DNA of 64,000 nucleotides from Bacteroidota bacterium (GTDB taxonomy: Bacteria; Bacteroidota; Bacteroidia; Chitinophagales; LD1), in contig JADJZU010000013.1 in the NCBI GenBank assembly GCA_016715625.1, forward strand, positions 1 to 64,000, in the 5' to 3' direction. Numbering within the stretch: the stretch's first letter is position 1; each line of letters opens with the position of its first letter. The notes beneath the pieces are model-generated. The model saw only the letters and a list, made by a program, of their open reading frames with translations. It was not told where the DNA came from and made no database searches. Shown here piece by piece: positions 8,084-15,568 of this stretch. Made by a program: the position numbers and the translations under genes.

Positions 8084-8716
8084 ATGAAGGTTAAAGTATT
8101 GAACAAAGACGGTAAAGAAACCGGCAGAGAACTGAATCTGAGCGATGATGTTTTTGGCATTGAACCCAATGATCACGCAGTTTATTTGACCGTGAAAGCC
8201 TACATGGCCGCACAGCGTCAGGGAACCCACAAATCGAAAGAAAGATGGGAAATTGCCCGCACTACTAAAAAAGCATTCCGCCAAAAAGGAACAGGCGGTG
8301 CCCGCAGAGGTGATATGAAATCTCCTTTGGTTCGTGGTGGTGGTCGTGTTTTTGGTCCAAAGCCTCACTCCTACGATTTGAAAGTGAACAAGAAAGTGAA
8401 AGAGCTGGCTCGTAAAAGCGCTTTAACCTATAAGGCAAAAGACGGTAACATTATCGTTGTAGAGGATTTTAACACTGCTGCTCCCAAAACAAAAGAGTTT
8501 ACAGCGGTATTGAAAGGTTTGAACCTGGCCGGCACCAAGAGCGTATTCGTGGTGGATGGTGCAGATAAAAACACACATCTTTCGGCTCGCAACATACCTT
8601 CTGTTCAGTTTACAGAGGCGAAGCAGTTGAATATTTACGATATCATGAACTGCAAAAAGCTGGTTTTAAGCGAAGCCGCTGTTAAATACATTGAGTCAAA
8701 CTTTTTGAAAAACTAA
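8084..8716 (+). CDS. rplD: 50S ribosomal protein L4
   Basis: The 210-residue product is L4 (uL4), which binds 23S rRNA early in assembly and lines the exit tunnel with its extended loop. The loop signature KKAFRQKGTGGARRGDMKSP followed by GGGRVFGPKPHSY is diagnostic. Here it is the first gene of its transcription unit, just after a good promoter; rpsJ and rplC, which normally precede it, are absent. In E. coli L4 represses its own operon, so the leader hairpin is a candidate target. Confidence 0.97.
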   Translation: MKVKVLNKDGKETGRELNLSDDVFGIEPNDHAVYLTVKAYMAAQRQGTHKSKERWEIARTTKKAFRQKGTGGARRGDMKSPLVRGGGRVFGPKPHSYDLKVNKKVKELARKSALTYKAKDGNIIVVEDFNTAAPKTKEFTAVLKGLNLAGTKSVFVVDGADKNTHLSARNIPSVQFTEAKQLNIYDIMNCKKLVLSEAAVKYIESNFLKN

Positions 8717-8722
8717 TTTACC

Positions 8723-8736
8723 GGAGGGAATAAATT
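8723..8736 (+). promoter_or_regulatory. rplW: strong Shine-Dalgarno sequence before rplW
   Basis: ACCGGAGGGAATAAATT precedes the ATG at 8737. GGAGG is complementary to the anti-Shine-Dalgarno and has canonical spacing. The other ribosomal genes in this operon lack such a match directly before their start codons. Confidence 0.6.
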
Positions 8737-9042
8737 ATGAGCAACATTCTGATTAAACCAATCATTACCGAAAAATCTACCAAAAAGGCAGAAGTAGCTG
8801 ACACCAAGAAAAAAGTGTACGCCTTTCGTGTAGAGAAAGATGCTAACAAGATTCAAATCAGAAAAGCAATTGAATCTACTTACAGCGTGCAGGTAGAAGA
8901 TGTGAATACTGCGGTAAATCCCGGTAAAAAGAAGGTTCGTTACACAAAGAAAGGTGTAGCATCCGGAATGAAATCGTCTTTTAAAAGAGCTTACGTTACA
9001 CTGAAAGCCGGAGAGTCAATTGATTTTTACGGAAGCGTGTAA
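8737..9042 (+). CDS. rplW: 50S ribosomal protein L23
   Basis: The 101-residue product is L23 (uL23), the exit-tunnel protein that docks trigger factor and SRP. Typical segments are LIKPIITEKSTK at the N-terminus, YAFRVEKDANKIQIRKAIE and VNPGKKKVRYTKKG. It follows rplD after 20 bases. It is preceded by a strong Shine-Dalgarno sequence, GGAGGG at 8723-8728, nine bases from the ATG when GGAGG is counted. This is unusual in Bacteroidota and absent from its neighbours. Confidence 0.96.
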   Translation: MSNILIKPIITEKSTKKAEVADTKKKVYAFRVEKDANKIQIRKAIESTYSVQVEDVNTAVNPGKKKVRYTKKGVASGMKSSFKRAYVTLKAGESIDFYGSV

Positions 9043-9113
9043 GTTCCAGTTATAGAAACCATTTATTAACTATAGTGGATACCCAACCACTGATAAGACA
9101 AAGAGGGATTAAA

Positions 9114-9134
9114 ATGAATAGCGATGGGAATTAA
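9114..9134 (+). other. six-codon mini-ORF overlapping the rplB start
   Basis: ATG at 9114 opens a short frame encoding MNSDGN and stops at 9132-9134, ten bases past the rplB ATG at 9124 and in a different frame. AGAGGG at 9102-9107 is well spaced for this ATG rather than for that of rplB. It could couple or modulate rplB translation; chance occurrence is also possible. Confidence 0.3.
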
Positions 9135-9963
9135 AAAGTATCGCCCGACCACCCCGAGTTTAAGGTTCACCAGCCTACTCACTTTCGATGAAATTACTAC
9201 CGACAAACCCGAAAAGAGTTTGTTGGCTCCGTACAAAAAATCCGGAGGCCGTAACAGCAATGGCGCCATGACCATGCGCTATACCGGAGGCGGACACAAG
9301 CAACGCTACCGCATTATCGACTTTAAGCGCGATAAGGCTAATGTTCCCGGAAAAGTAGCCTCTATAGAATACGATCCGATTCGCACAGCGTTTATCGCGC
9401 TTATTCAATATCCTGACGGAGAAAAAAGATACATTCTTGCTCCACATGGTTTGAAAGTGGGTCAGTCTGTAGTGTCCGGAAACAATGTAGCTCCTGAATT
9501 AGGAAACGCCATGCCGATTGGTCAAATGCCACTTGGTTCTATCATCCATAACCTGGAGTTGTATCCCGGACGTGGTGGAGTGATTGTTCGCAGTGCAGGA
9601 GCATCGGCTCAGTTGTTGGCTAAAGAAGAGCGTTATGCTGCTATCAAATTGCCATCAGGTGAGGTAAGAAGAATTCTTTTAGGTTGTGTGGCTACTATTG
9701 GAACAGTTTCGAATCTGGATCATAATCAGCAAACTTTAGGAAAAGCAGGTCGTAAGCGTTGGCTGGGCCGCAGACCAAGAACCAGACCGGTTGCAATGAA
9801 CCCGGTAGATCACCCGATGGGTGGTGGTGAGGGTCGCGCATCCGGAGGTCACCCTCGTTCCCGTAAAGGTCTTAAGTCTAAAGGTCTTAAAACCCGTCAT
9901 CCTAAAAAGGCTTCTTCGCAGTATATTATCCAGCGCAGAAAAGGTGCTAAAGCAAATCAGTAA
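9124..9963 (+). CDS. rplB: 50S ribosomal protein L2
   Basis: The 279-residue product is L2 (uL2), needed for subunit joining and peptidyl-transferase activity. Signature segments include SGGRNSNGAMTMRYTGGGHK near residue 40-60, YRIIDFKRDK and the C-terminal RPVAMNPVDHPMGGGEGRAS with the conserved His. The C-terminal tail is rich in Lys/Arg. The 81-base gap to rplW is the longest in the operon and contains a small inverted repeat (AGTGG 9073, CCACT 9086) and the mini-ORF at 9114. The start at 9124 gives MGIKKYRPTTPSLRF, which matches the family N-terminus. Confidence 0.97.
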   Translation: MGIKKYRPTTPSLRFTSLLTFDEITTDKPEKSLLAPYKKSGGRNSNGAMTMRYTGGGHKQRYRIIDFKRDKANVPGKVASIEYDPIRTAFIALIQYPDGEKRYILAPHGLKVGQSVVSGNNVAPELGNAMPIGQMPLGSIIHNLELYPGRGGVIVRSAGASAQLLAKEERYAAIKLPSGEVRRILLGCVATIGTVSNLDHNQQTLGKAGRKRWLGRRPRTRPVAMNPVDHPMGGGEGRASGGHPRSRKGLKSKGLKTRHPKKASSQYIIQRRKGAKANQ

Positions 9964-9997
9964 ACCATTCCATAACTAATTATAATCAAGATATAAC

Positions 9998-10267
9998 ATG
10001 GCACGTTCAATTAAAAAAGGACCTTACGTAGCATTCAAACTTCTTAAGAAGTTAGATAAAATGAATAGCGGTGGCAAGAAAGCGGTTATCAAAACATGGA
10101 GCCGCGCATCCCTGATTATTCCGGAAATGGTTGGTCACACCTTTGCAGTGCACAACGGGAATAAATTTATACCGGTGTATGTTACCGAAAATATGGTGGG
10201 TCACCGTTTAGGCGAGTTCTCCCCAACCCGTCAATTCAAAGGACATTCATCTAAAAAAATTAAATAA
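9998..10267 (+). CDS. rpsS: 30S ribosomal protein S19
   Basis: The 89-residue product is S19 (uS19), which sits in the head of the 30S subunit and contacts S13 and the A-site finger. MARSIKKGPYVAFKLLKK, TWSRASLIIPEMVGHTFAVH and LGEFSPTRQFKGHS are family hallmarks. It follows rplB after 34 bases and shares the transcription unit. No Shine-Dalgarno is visible. Confidence 0.97.
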   Translation: MARSIKKGPYVAFKLLKKLDKMNSGGKKAVIKTWSRASLIIPEMVGHTFAVHNGNKFIPVYVTENMVGHRLGEFSPTRQFKGHSSKKIK

Positions 10268-10316
10268 GAAAACGGTTTAGTCCGGTTTCTGAATCATAAA
10301 ACTGAAATCAAATATC

Positions 10317-10712
10317 ATGGAAGCAGTAGCAAAACTTAATAATAACCCAACCTCTACACGCAAAATGCGTCTGGTGGCTGATCTTGTGCGCGGTAAAGAT
10401 GTATATCAGGCGCTCACCATCCTGAAGTACAGCAAACAGGAGGCTTCAAACAAATTGGAAAAATTGTTGAAGAGTGCAATCAATAACTGGGAACAGAAAA
10501 ATGATTTGAGCGCTGCCGACAATGATTTGATTGTAAAAGAAATTTTCGTTGATGCAGGCACAATGCTCAAACGTTTTTTGCCGGCTCCACAAGGCCGCGC
10601 TTATCGTTTGCGCAAGCGCAGCAACCACGTTACTATTAAAGTGGATAGCAAGAACGCCAAAGCTGCTGCACCCGTAGCTGCTGAAGCAAGCACAGAAGAA
10701 GTTGCAGCTTAG
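10317..10712 (+). CDS. rplV: 50S ribosomal protein L22
   Basis: The 131-residue product is L22 (uL22), which spans all 23S rRNA domains and narrows the exit tunnel. STRKMRLVADLVRGKDVYQA and the later hairpin MLKRFLPAPQGRAYRLRKRS with HVTIKV are diagnostic. An Ala/Glu-rich tail of about 20 residues extends the C-terminus. The gene is last in its operon. rpsC, which normally follows, is absent, and a strong terminator begins about 20 bases after the stop. Confidence 0.96.
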   Translation: MEAVAKLNNNPTSTRKMRLVADLVRGKDVYQALTILKYSKQEASNKLEKLLKSAINNWEQKNDLSAADNDLIVKEIFVDAGTMLKRFLPAPQGRAYRLRKRSNHVTIKVDSKNAKAAAPVAAEASTEEVAA

Positions 10713-10731
10713 TCAGCTGTATTTAAATAAT

Positions 10732-10759
10732 AAAACCCCCGCATCAGCGGGGGTTTTTT
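10732..10759 (+). terminator. intrinsic terminator after rplV
   Basis: CCCCCGC (10736-10742) pairs with GCGGGGG (10747-10753) around ATCA. AAAA lies upstream and TTTTTT downstream. This is a textbook Rho-independent terminator closing the five-gene ribosomal operon. Confidence 0.92.
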
Positions 10760-10783
10760 GTTAGAATAGTGTTTTAACTCTGT

Positions 10784-11083
10784 ATGAATACAGCACTCAG
10801 ACTTCAGCACCTAGCTGTCAGCCAGCAATTATTGCGGGCGTTGGTCAATCCATTGCGCTACAAAATGTTGCAATACATCGCTCAGAATAAGAGAGTAGGG
10901 GTAGAACAGATATACACCGATTTGAAATTGAATGAGAGTATTTGTTCGCAGCAGCTCAAAATTTTAAGAGAGCAAAAAATAGTGCTTACCGAACGCAGAG
11001 GAAAACAGGTAATATATTCTGTAAATACGAATCGGTTATCCGTAATTCTGGCTGCCGTACATTCATTTTTTGACAAATGGTGA
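10784..11083 (+). CDS. ArsR-family winged-helix regulator
   Basis: The 99-residue product is an ArsR/SmtB-type DNA-binding protein. LLRALVNPLRYKMLQYIAQN begins the first helices, QIYTDLKLNESICSQQLKIL is the helix-turn-helix with recognition helix, and RGKQVIYSVN is the wing. The usual metal-binding ELCVCDL motif is absent; the single Cys at NESICSQ is not enough to call metal sensing. It starts 25 bases after the rplV terminator and precedes the rhodanese-like gene by 36 bases. Confidence 0.82.
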   Translation: MNTALRLQHLAVSQQLLRALVNPLRYKMLQYIAQNKRVGVEQIYTDLKLNESICSQQLKILREQKIVLTERRGKQVIYSVNTNRLSVILAAVHSFFDKW

Positions 11084-11119
11084 AGTTGTTTCGTCTACAT
11101 TCGCCAATAATTTTTTTCT

Positions 11120-11776
11120 ATGGAACAACTTAGTCTGGAACAGTTTAAAAAGTATGTGGAGGAAGGAGCAACCGTTATTGATACACGGGTGTCTGACCTG
11201 ACTTATGAAGGGATCATAGAAAATTCCATCCTCATTTTACCTGACGAGAACTTTCATTTTTCGCTTACGCAATATACCGATGAAGATGCTAAATTATTGT
11301 TTGTGACTTCGGATAGCGATGCTCCGCATCTTGCTCGCCTTTTAAAGAATGCAGGAACGTTTCATGTATTGGGTCGCTTGAATGATAGCCTGGAAGCTTG
11401 GAAGAAAGCAGAATACGGAATTGATTTTATTATCGGTATACAACCGGATGAATTGGAAATGGATTATCAGTATGACGAGTTTTTTCTGATTGACACCCGA
11501 ACTGCTGAAGAGTTTGCGCAAGAGCATTTAGAGGATGCAGAGAATATTCCTTTGAGCGAATTGACTTCCGCCCTGGTGGACCTGGAAAATACCGGAGTAT
11601 ATTACGTGTATGCTGCCAAGGCGGCAGATGCGTTAACGGCCGCATCGCTCTTCAAAAAGTTTGGCATTCAGCGGCTACGCGCGGTAGATGCTGATTATGA
11701 CGCTATAAAACAAACTTCTATTCCGGTTTTCAAACAGAAGAAGCAGCAAAACGAGAAGAAGTTTTCCAACAATTAG
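11120..11776 (+). CDS. tandem rhodanese-fold protein without active-site cysteine
   Basis: The 218-residue product contains two rhodanese-like halves. The first (about 1-90) has GATVIDTRVSDLTYEG and LLFVTSDSDAPHLARLL. The second (about 110-205) has FFLIDTRTAEEFAQEHLEDA followed by NIPLSELTSAL and VYYVYAAKAADALTAASLF. In active sulfurtransferases a Cys starts the loop after the central strand (CxxGxR type); both halves lack it, and the protein has no Cys at all. A regulatory or binding role is more likely than sulfur transfer. TTG (11086), 19 bases, then TAATTTTT (11108-11115) may be a promoter just before the ATG, giving an almost leaderless mRNA. Confidence 0.75.
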   Translation: MEQLSLEQFKKYVEEGATVIDTRVSDLTYEGIIENSILILPDENFHFSLTQYTDEDAKLLFVTSDSDAPHLARLLKNAGTFHVLGRLNDSLEAWKKAEYGIDFIIGIQPDELEMDYQYDEFFLIDTRTAEEFAQEHLEDAENIPLSELTSALVDLENTGVYYVYAAKAADALTAASLFKKFGIQRLRAVDADYDAIKQTSIPVFKQKKQQNEKKFSNN

Positions 11777-11801
11777 TATTCGTTCATCAGGCATTGTCAT
11801 C

Positions 11802-13439
11802 ATGAATTTTTCCAGCAAGAATAGATCGGTTTTTATCAGCAAGGCTGGATCAGTGGAGTATGACTTGCTGGTCATTGGTGGTGGAATTACGGGTTGCGGA
11901 ATTGCTTTGGATGCTGCATTGCGTGGGATGAAAGTGCTTCTGGTGGAGAAAAAGGATTTTGCTTCGGGTACAAGCTCCAGGTCTACCAAGTTGATTCATG
12001 GCGGGCTGCGTTATCTAAAACAGTTAGAATTTAAACTGGTGCATGATGTGGGGACAGAGCGTGCCATTGTTCACAAACTTGCCCGCCATGTTGTTATACC
12101 AGAAAAAATGCTTTTGCCCATTTACGAGGAAGGAACGCTTGGCACTTTTACCACTTCAATGGCCTTGCTTGTATATGATTTACTAGCGGGAGTAAAATCG
12201 GGCGAGCGAAGAAAGATGTTGAATGTGAGTGGAACCCTAAAGCAGGAGCCTTTGCTACAAGCCAATAAACTACTGGGTGGAGGTTTGTATTTTGAATATC
12301 GCACAGATGACTCTCGTCTGGTTATTGAACTGGCAAAATCTGCATTTGCTGCGGGAGCCTTGCTTCTCAACTATGCAGAGGTGAATGGATTTATTTTAAA
12401 CCAAGAGGGGAAGGTATGCGGAGCAAAAGTTATCGACCATATCGGAGGTGCTGCTTTTGATGTGAAAGCTAAAGTGGTGGTGAATGCGAGCGGCCCTTGG
12501 GTAGATATTTTAAGGAAGGAGGATCAATCGCTGCAAGGCAAGCGGCTACAGCTAACGAAAGGAGTGCATATTGTTTTCCCATTTGAAAAATTCCCCATTC
12601 AACAAGCGGCTTACTTTGATGTGGGTGACGGACGAATGATTTTTGCGATACCGCGCAACGGCATCACCTATTTAGGCACAACGGATACGGTCTACAACGA
12701 AGAGATTGATCATCCAACCTGCAACCGTGCTGATGTAGAATATTTACTCAAAGCTGCGAACTCGGTCTTTACATCTTTGCAGTTGAAGGAGAGCGATATT
12801 GTATCCAGTTGGGCCGGGTTGCGCCCGCTGATACAAGAAGATGGAAAATCGCCCGGAGAGTTATCGCGCAAAGATGAAATCTTTATATCCAGGAGTGGCT
12901 TGATATCAATTGCCGGGGGTAAATTGACCGGATACCGGTTAATGTCAGAAAAAATTGTGGACTTGGCAGAGAAGAAACTGAATCAAAAATTCTCCAAGTG
13001 TTCCACTGCTGATCACTACTTGTCGGGCGGAGAGTTCCATAGCGAGAATGATTTTAAGTCATCATGTGATTACATGCTGCAACTGGCAAACGGGTATGTA
13101 GCGAAAGAGATTGTAGAAGAATGGTTTTACAGGTATGGGAAAAATACCTCCGTTATTCTGAAGCAACTTCAAGCAATAAAAGACAAGTATCAGACCATTG
13201 AGCAAGCCTGCCTGGCTGCAGAAGTCACTTATGCTTTGGAGCATGAGATGATTGTTACTCCGGCCGATTTTTTTATTCGAAGAACCGGTAAGATTTTCTT
13301 TAACCGGGAACAGTCTCTTGGACAAATTCCAGAGGCAAATACTCTGATAGCCGATTATCTTTCACAGGTGAATGCGCAGAGCAAAAAGCAACTTACCGAG
13401 GTACAGCAAGAATACGCCACTGCCGTAAGTTTCCGATAG
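11802..13439 (+). CDS. glpD: FAD-dependent glycerol-3-phosphate dehydrogenase
   Basis: The 545-residue flavoprotein oxidises sn-glycerol 3-phosphate to dihydroxyacetone phosphate and passes electrons to the quinone pool at the inner membrane. The dinucleotide-binding motif LVIGGGITGCGIALDAAL is near residue 24, followed by SSRSTKLIHGGLRYL, a GlpD signature. The C-terminal domain includes the region around AAEVTYALEHEMIVTPADFF. The length matches the family. It follows the rhodanese-like gene by 25 bases and may share its transcript. No glpF or glpK is in view. Confidence 0.93.
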   Translation: MNFSSKNRSVFISKAGSVEYDLLVIGGGITGCGIALDAALRGMKVLLVEKKDFASGTSSRSTKLIHGGLRYLKQLEFKLVHDVGTERAIVHKLARHVVIPEKMLLPIYEEGTLGTFTTSMALLVYDLLAGVKSGERRKMLNVSGTLKQEPLLQANKLLGGGLYFEYRTDDSRLVIELAKSAFAAGALLLNYAEVNGFILNQEGKVCGAKVIDHIGGAAFDVKAKVVVNASGPWVDILRKEDQSLQGKRLQLTKGVHIVFPFEKFPIQQAAYFDVGDGRMIFAIPRNGITYLGTTDTVYNEEIDHPTCNRADVEYLLKAANSVFTSLQLKESDIVSSWAGLRPLIQEDGKSPGELSRKDEIFISRSGLISIAGGKLTGYRLMSEKIVDLAEKKLNQKFSKCSTADHYLSGGEFHSENDFKSSCDYMLQLANGYVAKEIVEEWFYRYGKNTSVILKQLQAIKDKYQTIEQACLAAEVTYALEHEMIVTPADFFIRRTGKIFFNREQSLGQIPEANTLIADYLSQVNAQSKKQLTEVQQEYATAVSFR

Positions 13440-13449
13440 CAGGAACTGA

Positions 13450-13938
13450 TTATTCAAACTCGATGAGGATGTGGTTTTTTTCTACCGCCTTTCTTAACTC
13501 AATGTTTATTTTTTTGATTTTGCCATCGCGCGGGCTCTTAATCACATTTTCCATTTTCATGGCTTCCAGAATAAGCAAGGTGTCTCCTTTTGATACTTCA
13601 TCACCGGTGTTTACGGCAATGTTTATAATAAGACCCGGCATGGGCGCTTTTACATTAGAAACTGCTGATGATGTGGTGGTATTGATGCCTAGTTTTTGTA
13701 GCAACAAATCGGTCTTGTCTTGAATTTTCACTTCGTATTCTGTATCATTCACACGAATGACCATCAGTTTCTCCTCCGGATTATAACTTATCAATGTTGC
13801 CGCGTAACCGGTGTTGTTTTTGATGATATGAAAGTTGTTTCCACTGCTTTTTACTAAATCAAATTCAACAGCCTCGCCATTCAGCGAGTATTGGTCTACT
13901 TCAAATTCCTTTTTGGTGTTGATGGTTGCTTTAATCAT
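13450..13938 (-). CDS. biotin carboxyl carrier subunit (acyl-CoA carboxylase type)
   Basis: This 162-residue protein has a C-terminal biotinyl domain (about 95-162). KAPMPGLIINIAVNTGDEV precedes the biotinylation motif EAMKMEN with the acceptor Lys128. The N-terminal ~80 residues resemble the linker region of acetyl/propionyl-CoA carboxylase alpha or gamma chains, with DTEYEVKIQDK. It would swing CO2 between a biotin carboxylase and a carboxyltransferase; neither is encoded here. It lies 12 bases downstream of the FAD oxidoreductase gene. Confidence 0.88.
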   Translation of the reverse strand: MIKATINTKKEFEVDQYSLNGEAVEFDLVKSSGNNFHIIKNNTGYAATLISYNPEEKLMVIRVNDTEYEVKIQDKTDLLLQKLGINTTTSSAVSNVKAPMPGLIINIAVNTGDEVSKGDTLLILEAMKMENVIKSPRDGKIKKINIELRKAVEKNHILIEFE

Positions 13939-13950
13939 GATACTGCAATG

Positions 13951-14994
13951 TTATGAAAAACGCTTTATATCCACCTCCGGTAGCAGCGCTGTGTTTTGTG
14001 TTAGGTGTTGAGTAAAATGATTCGCAAAGTAGGGTGCCAGAGAAATGCCTTTAGTTCCCAATCCATTAAATATGCCCACAGCCGTATGTTCCGGGTGAAA
14101 CCCAATGAAGGGTCTGCGATCTTGCACAGTAGGGCGAATAGCAGCCCGGTGATTCACAATTTTGTAAGGAGTTTTAATAAACGCGTCCAGGTTGGCTAGC
14201 AATTCTTGTTTGCCCTCCTCGCTCGGTTGGTCGTTATGAAAGTGCCAGTCGTGGGTGGAGCCAACATAATACAAATCGTTACCCATCGGCATTACAAATG
14301 CTTCACTACTAATCATTTTATCTGCCGAAAAATCCTCTATTTGAAGGATTAAACATTCCCCTTTGGCCAATTGAAACGGCAGAAATTTGAAGTAGGGATT
14401 CTGAATCGCTTGTGCACCATCACAGAAGATAATCTTTTTTGCTACATGTTCTTTGTATTGCACGTGCGATGCTGTTATTTCTAATTCTTCAAAACAAAAC
14501 TGCTCTTCCATAATTTGCTGATGGGCCTGCAGGAAATTTCTGTAGGCAGCTAAAAATTTCTCAGAATCTAATCGGGTGCCCCCCGTAATTTCAAATGCAC
14601 CAAAGTCGTTCTTTACCTTTTCTTTAGGTAAGTTGATGACTGTTTGATTTTGCAAAAATGGGGTATAGCCTTGTTGCGAAGTTCGGGTGCTCCAGTCATT
14701 TTGAGACTTTATGGAATCAAAGAGCCGAAGTATTGGAAGCGGTTGAAAGAACGTTTCGTTCAATACCTGTTCCAGTTCTGTGTATGTTTCTTTAGCAAAG
14801 GGTAAAATCTCTTCGGCCATCCATGTTTTTACAAACCTTCGGCCGGTTACCGGATTGGTAACCCCCGATGCCACTCTGCTGGCATTCGATAAATGATGGT
14901 TATCAACCACCAGATTTTTTTTGCCGGCTTTATGGAGGAACCAGGAGAGGAGTGAACCGGCTATCCCCTGTCCAACAATTATAAAGTCAAGCAT
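13951..14994 (-). CDS. FAD-dependent oxidoreductase (DAO family)
   Basis: The 347-residue product has an N-terminal Rossmann motif, DFIIVGQGIAGSLLSWFL, followed by ASGVTNPVTGRRFVKTW, and a C-terminal FAD-closing region with RPTVQDRRPFIGFHPEH and NGLGTKGISLAPYFA. This is the D-amino-acid oxidase-like (DAO) fold also used by glycine oxidase, ThiO and MnmC. The substrate cannot be told from sequence. It is cytoplasmic and has no signal peptide. The upstream neighbour is a small membrane protein on the same strand. Confidence 0.83.
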   Translation of the reverse strand: MLDFIIVGQGIAGSLLSWFLHKAGKKNLVVDNHHLSNASRVASGVTNPVTGRRFVKTWMAEEILPFAKETYTELEQVLNETFFQPLPILRLFDSIKSQNDWSTRTSQQGYTPFLQNQTVINLPKEKVKNDFGAFEITGGTRLDSEKFLAAYRNFLQAHQQIMEEQFCFEELEITASHVQYKEHVAKKIIFCDGAQAIQNPYFKFLPFQLAKGECLILQIEDFSADKMISSEAFVMPMGNDLYYVGSTHDWHFHNDQPSEEGKQELLANLDAFIKTPYKIVNHRAAIRPTVQDRRPFIGFHPEHTAVGIFNGLGTKGISLAPYFANHFTQHLTQNTALLPEVDIKRFS

Positions 14995-15018
14995 CGTTTT
15001 TTAGGGGTCGAGCTCTGC

Positions 15019-15372
15019 TTATCTGAAGTAAGAAAGATCTTTCTTTTCCGGTGTAGTTGGTGGAGCAGGAGTATGGTCCTCATCATCGTGTGATGTGGCC
15101 ACAGATTTCTGAATTCTTTTTCTAAAATAGAGGTAGAGAAATATTTCAAAGAGTAGCGCAACCGGTTCGAACCAAAGTGCATTTCTCCGGCCCTCGTCTG
15201 TGGTCAGGCTTTCTTGCCCATAAATGGTGAGAAAAGTATACGAGAGTAGAAAAATAACGAGTAAGCACGCGCCAAAATAATTTAGCACAAATGACCAGGG
15301 CTTCAGTCCGCGTTCTTTTGCAAAACGGTGTAGCTGGTAACACATAATGGCAATCAAGAGAATATTCAACAT
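15019..15372 (-). CDS. small membrane protein of unknown function
   Basis: I do not recognise the family. From the ATG at 15372 the product is about 117 residues. It has an N-terminal hydrophobic helix (MLNILLIAIMCYQLHRFA), then two more (WSFVLNYFGACLLVIFLLSY and WFEPVALLFEIFLYLYF), and a charged C-terminal tail with acidic and proline residues. The frame is open up to 15435, but that extension (Cys-rich, no signal) looks less likely. It shares the strand with the FAD oxidoreductase gene 24 bases downstream. Confidence 0.6.
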   Translation of the reverse strand: MLNILLIAIMCYQLHRFAKERGLKPWSFVLNYFGACLLVIFLLSYTFLTIYGQESLTTDEGRRNALWFEPVALLFEIFLYLYFRKRIQKSVATSHDDEDHTPAPPTTPEKKDLSYFR

Positions 15373-15568
15373 AAGGCAGCAATTTCGGACACAAAGTAAA
15401 CAGATTAATTGCAATTTGGAGTTAATGGATGACACGATATTTCAGACTTTAAAAAAGGATATTTAGAAAGTTGATGGATGTTGAAATTGTGCAGCACAAA
15501 AATTTTAACCGTAACCTAATTTGCTATTTTCGGTACGTTCATTATTTCTTTATATAACCCTTTATCCA

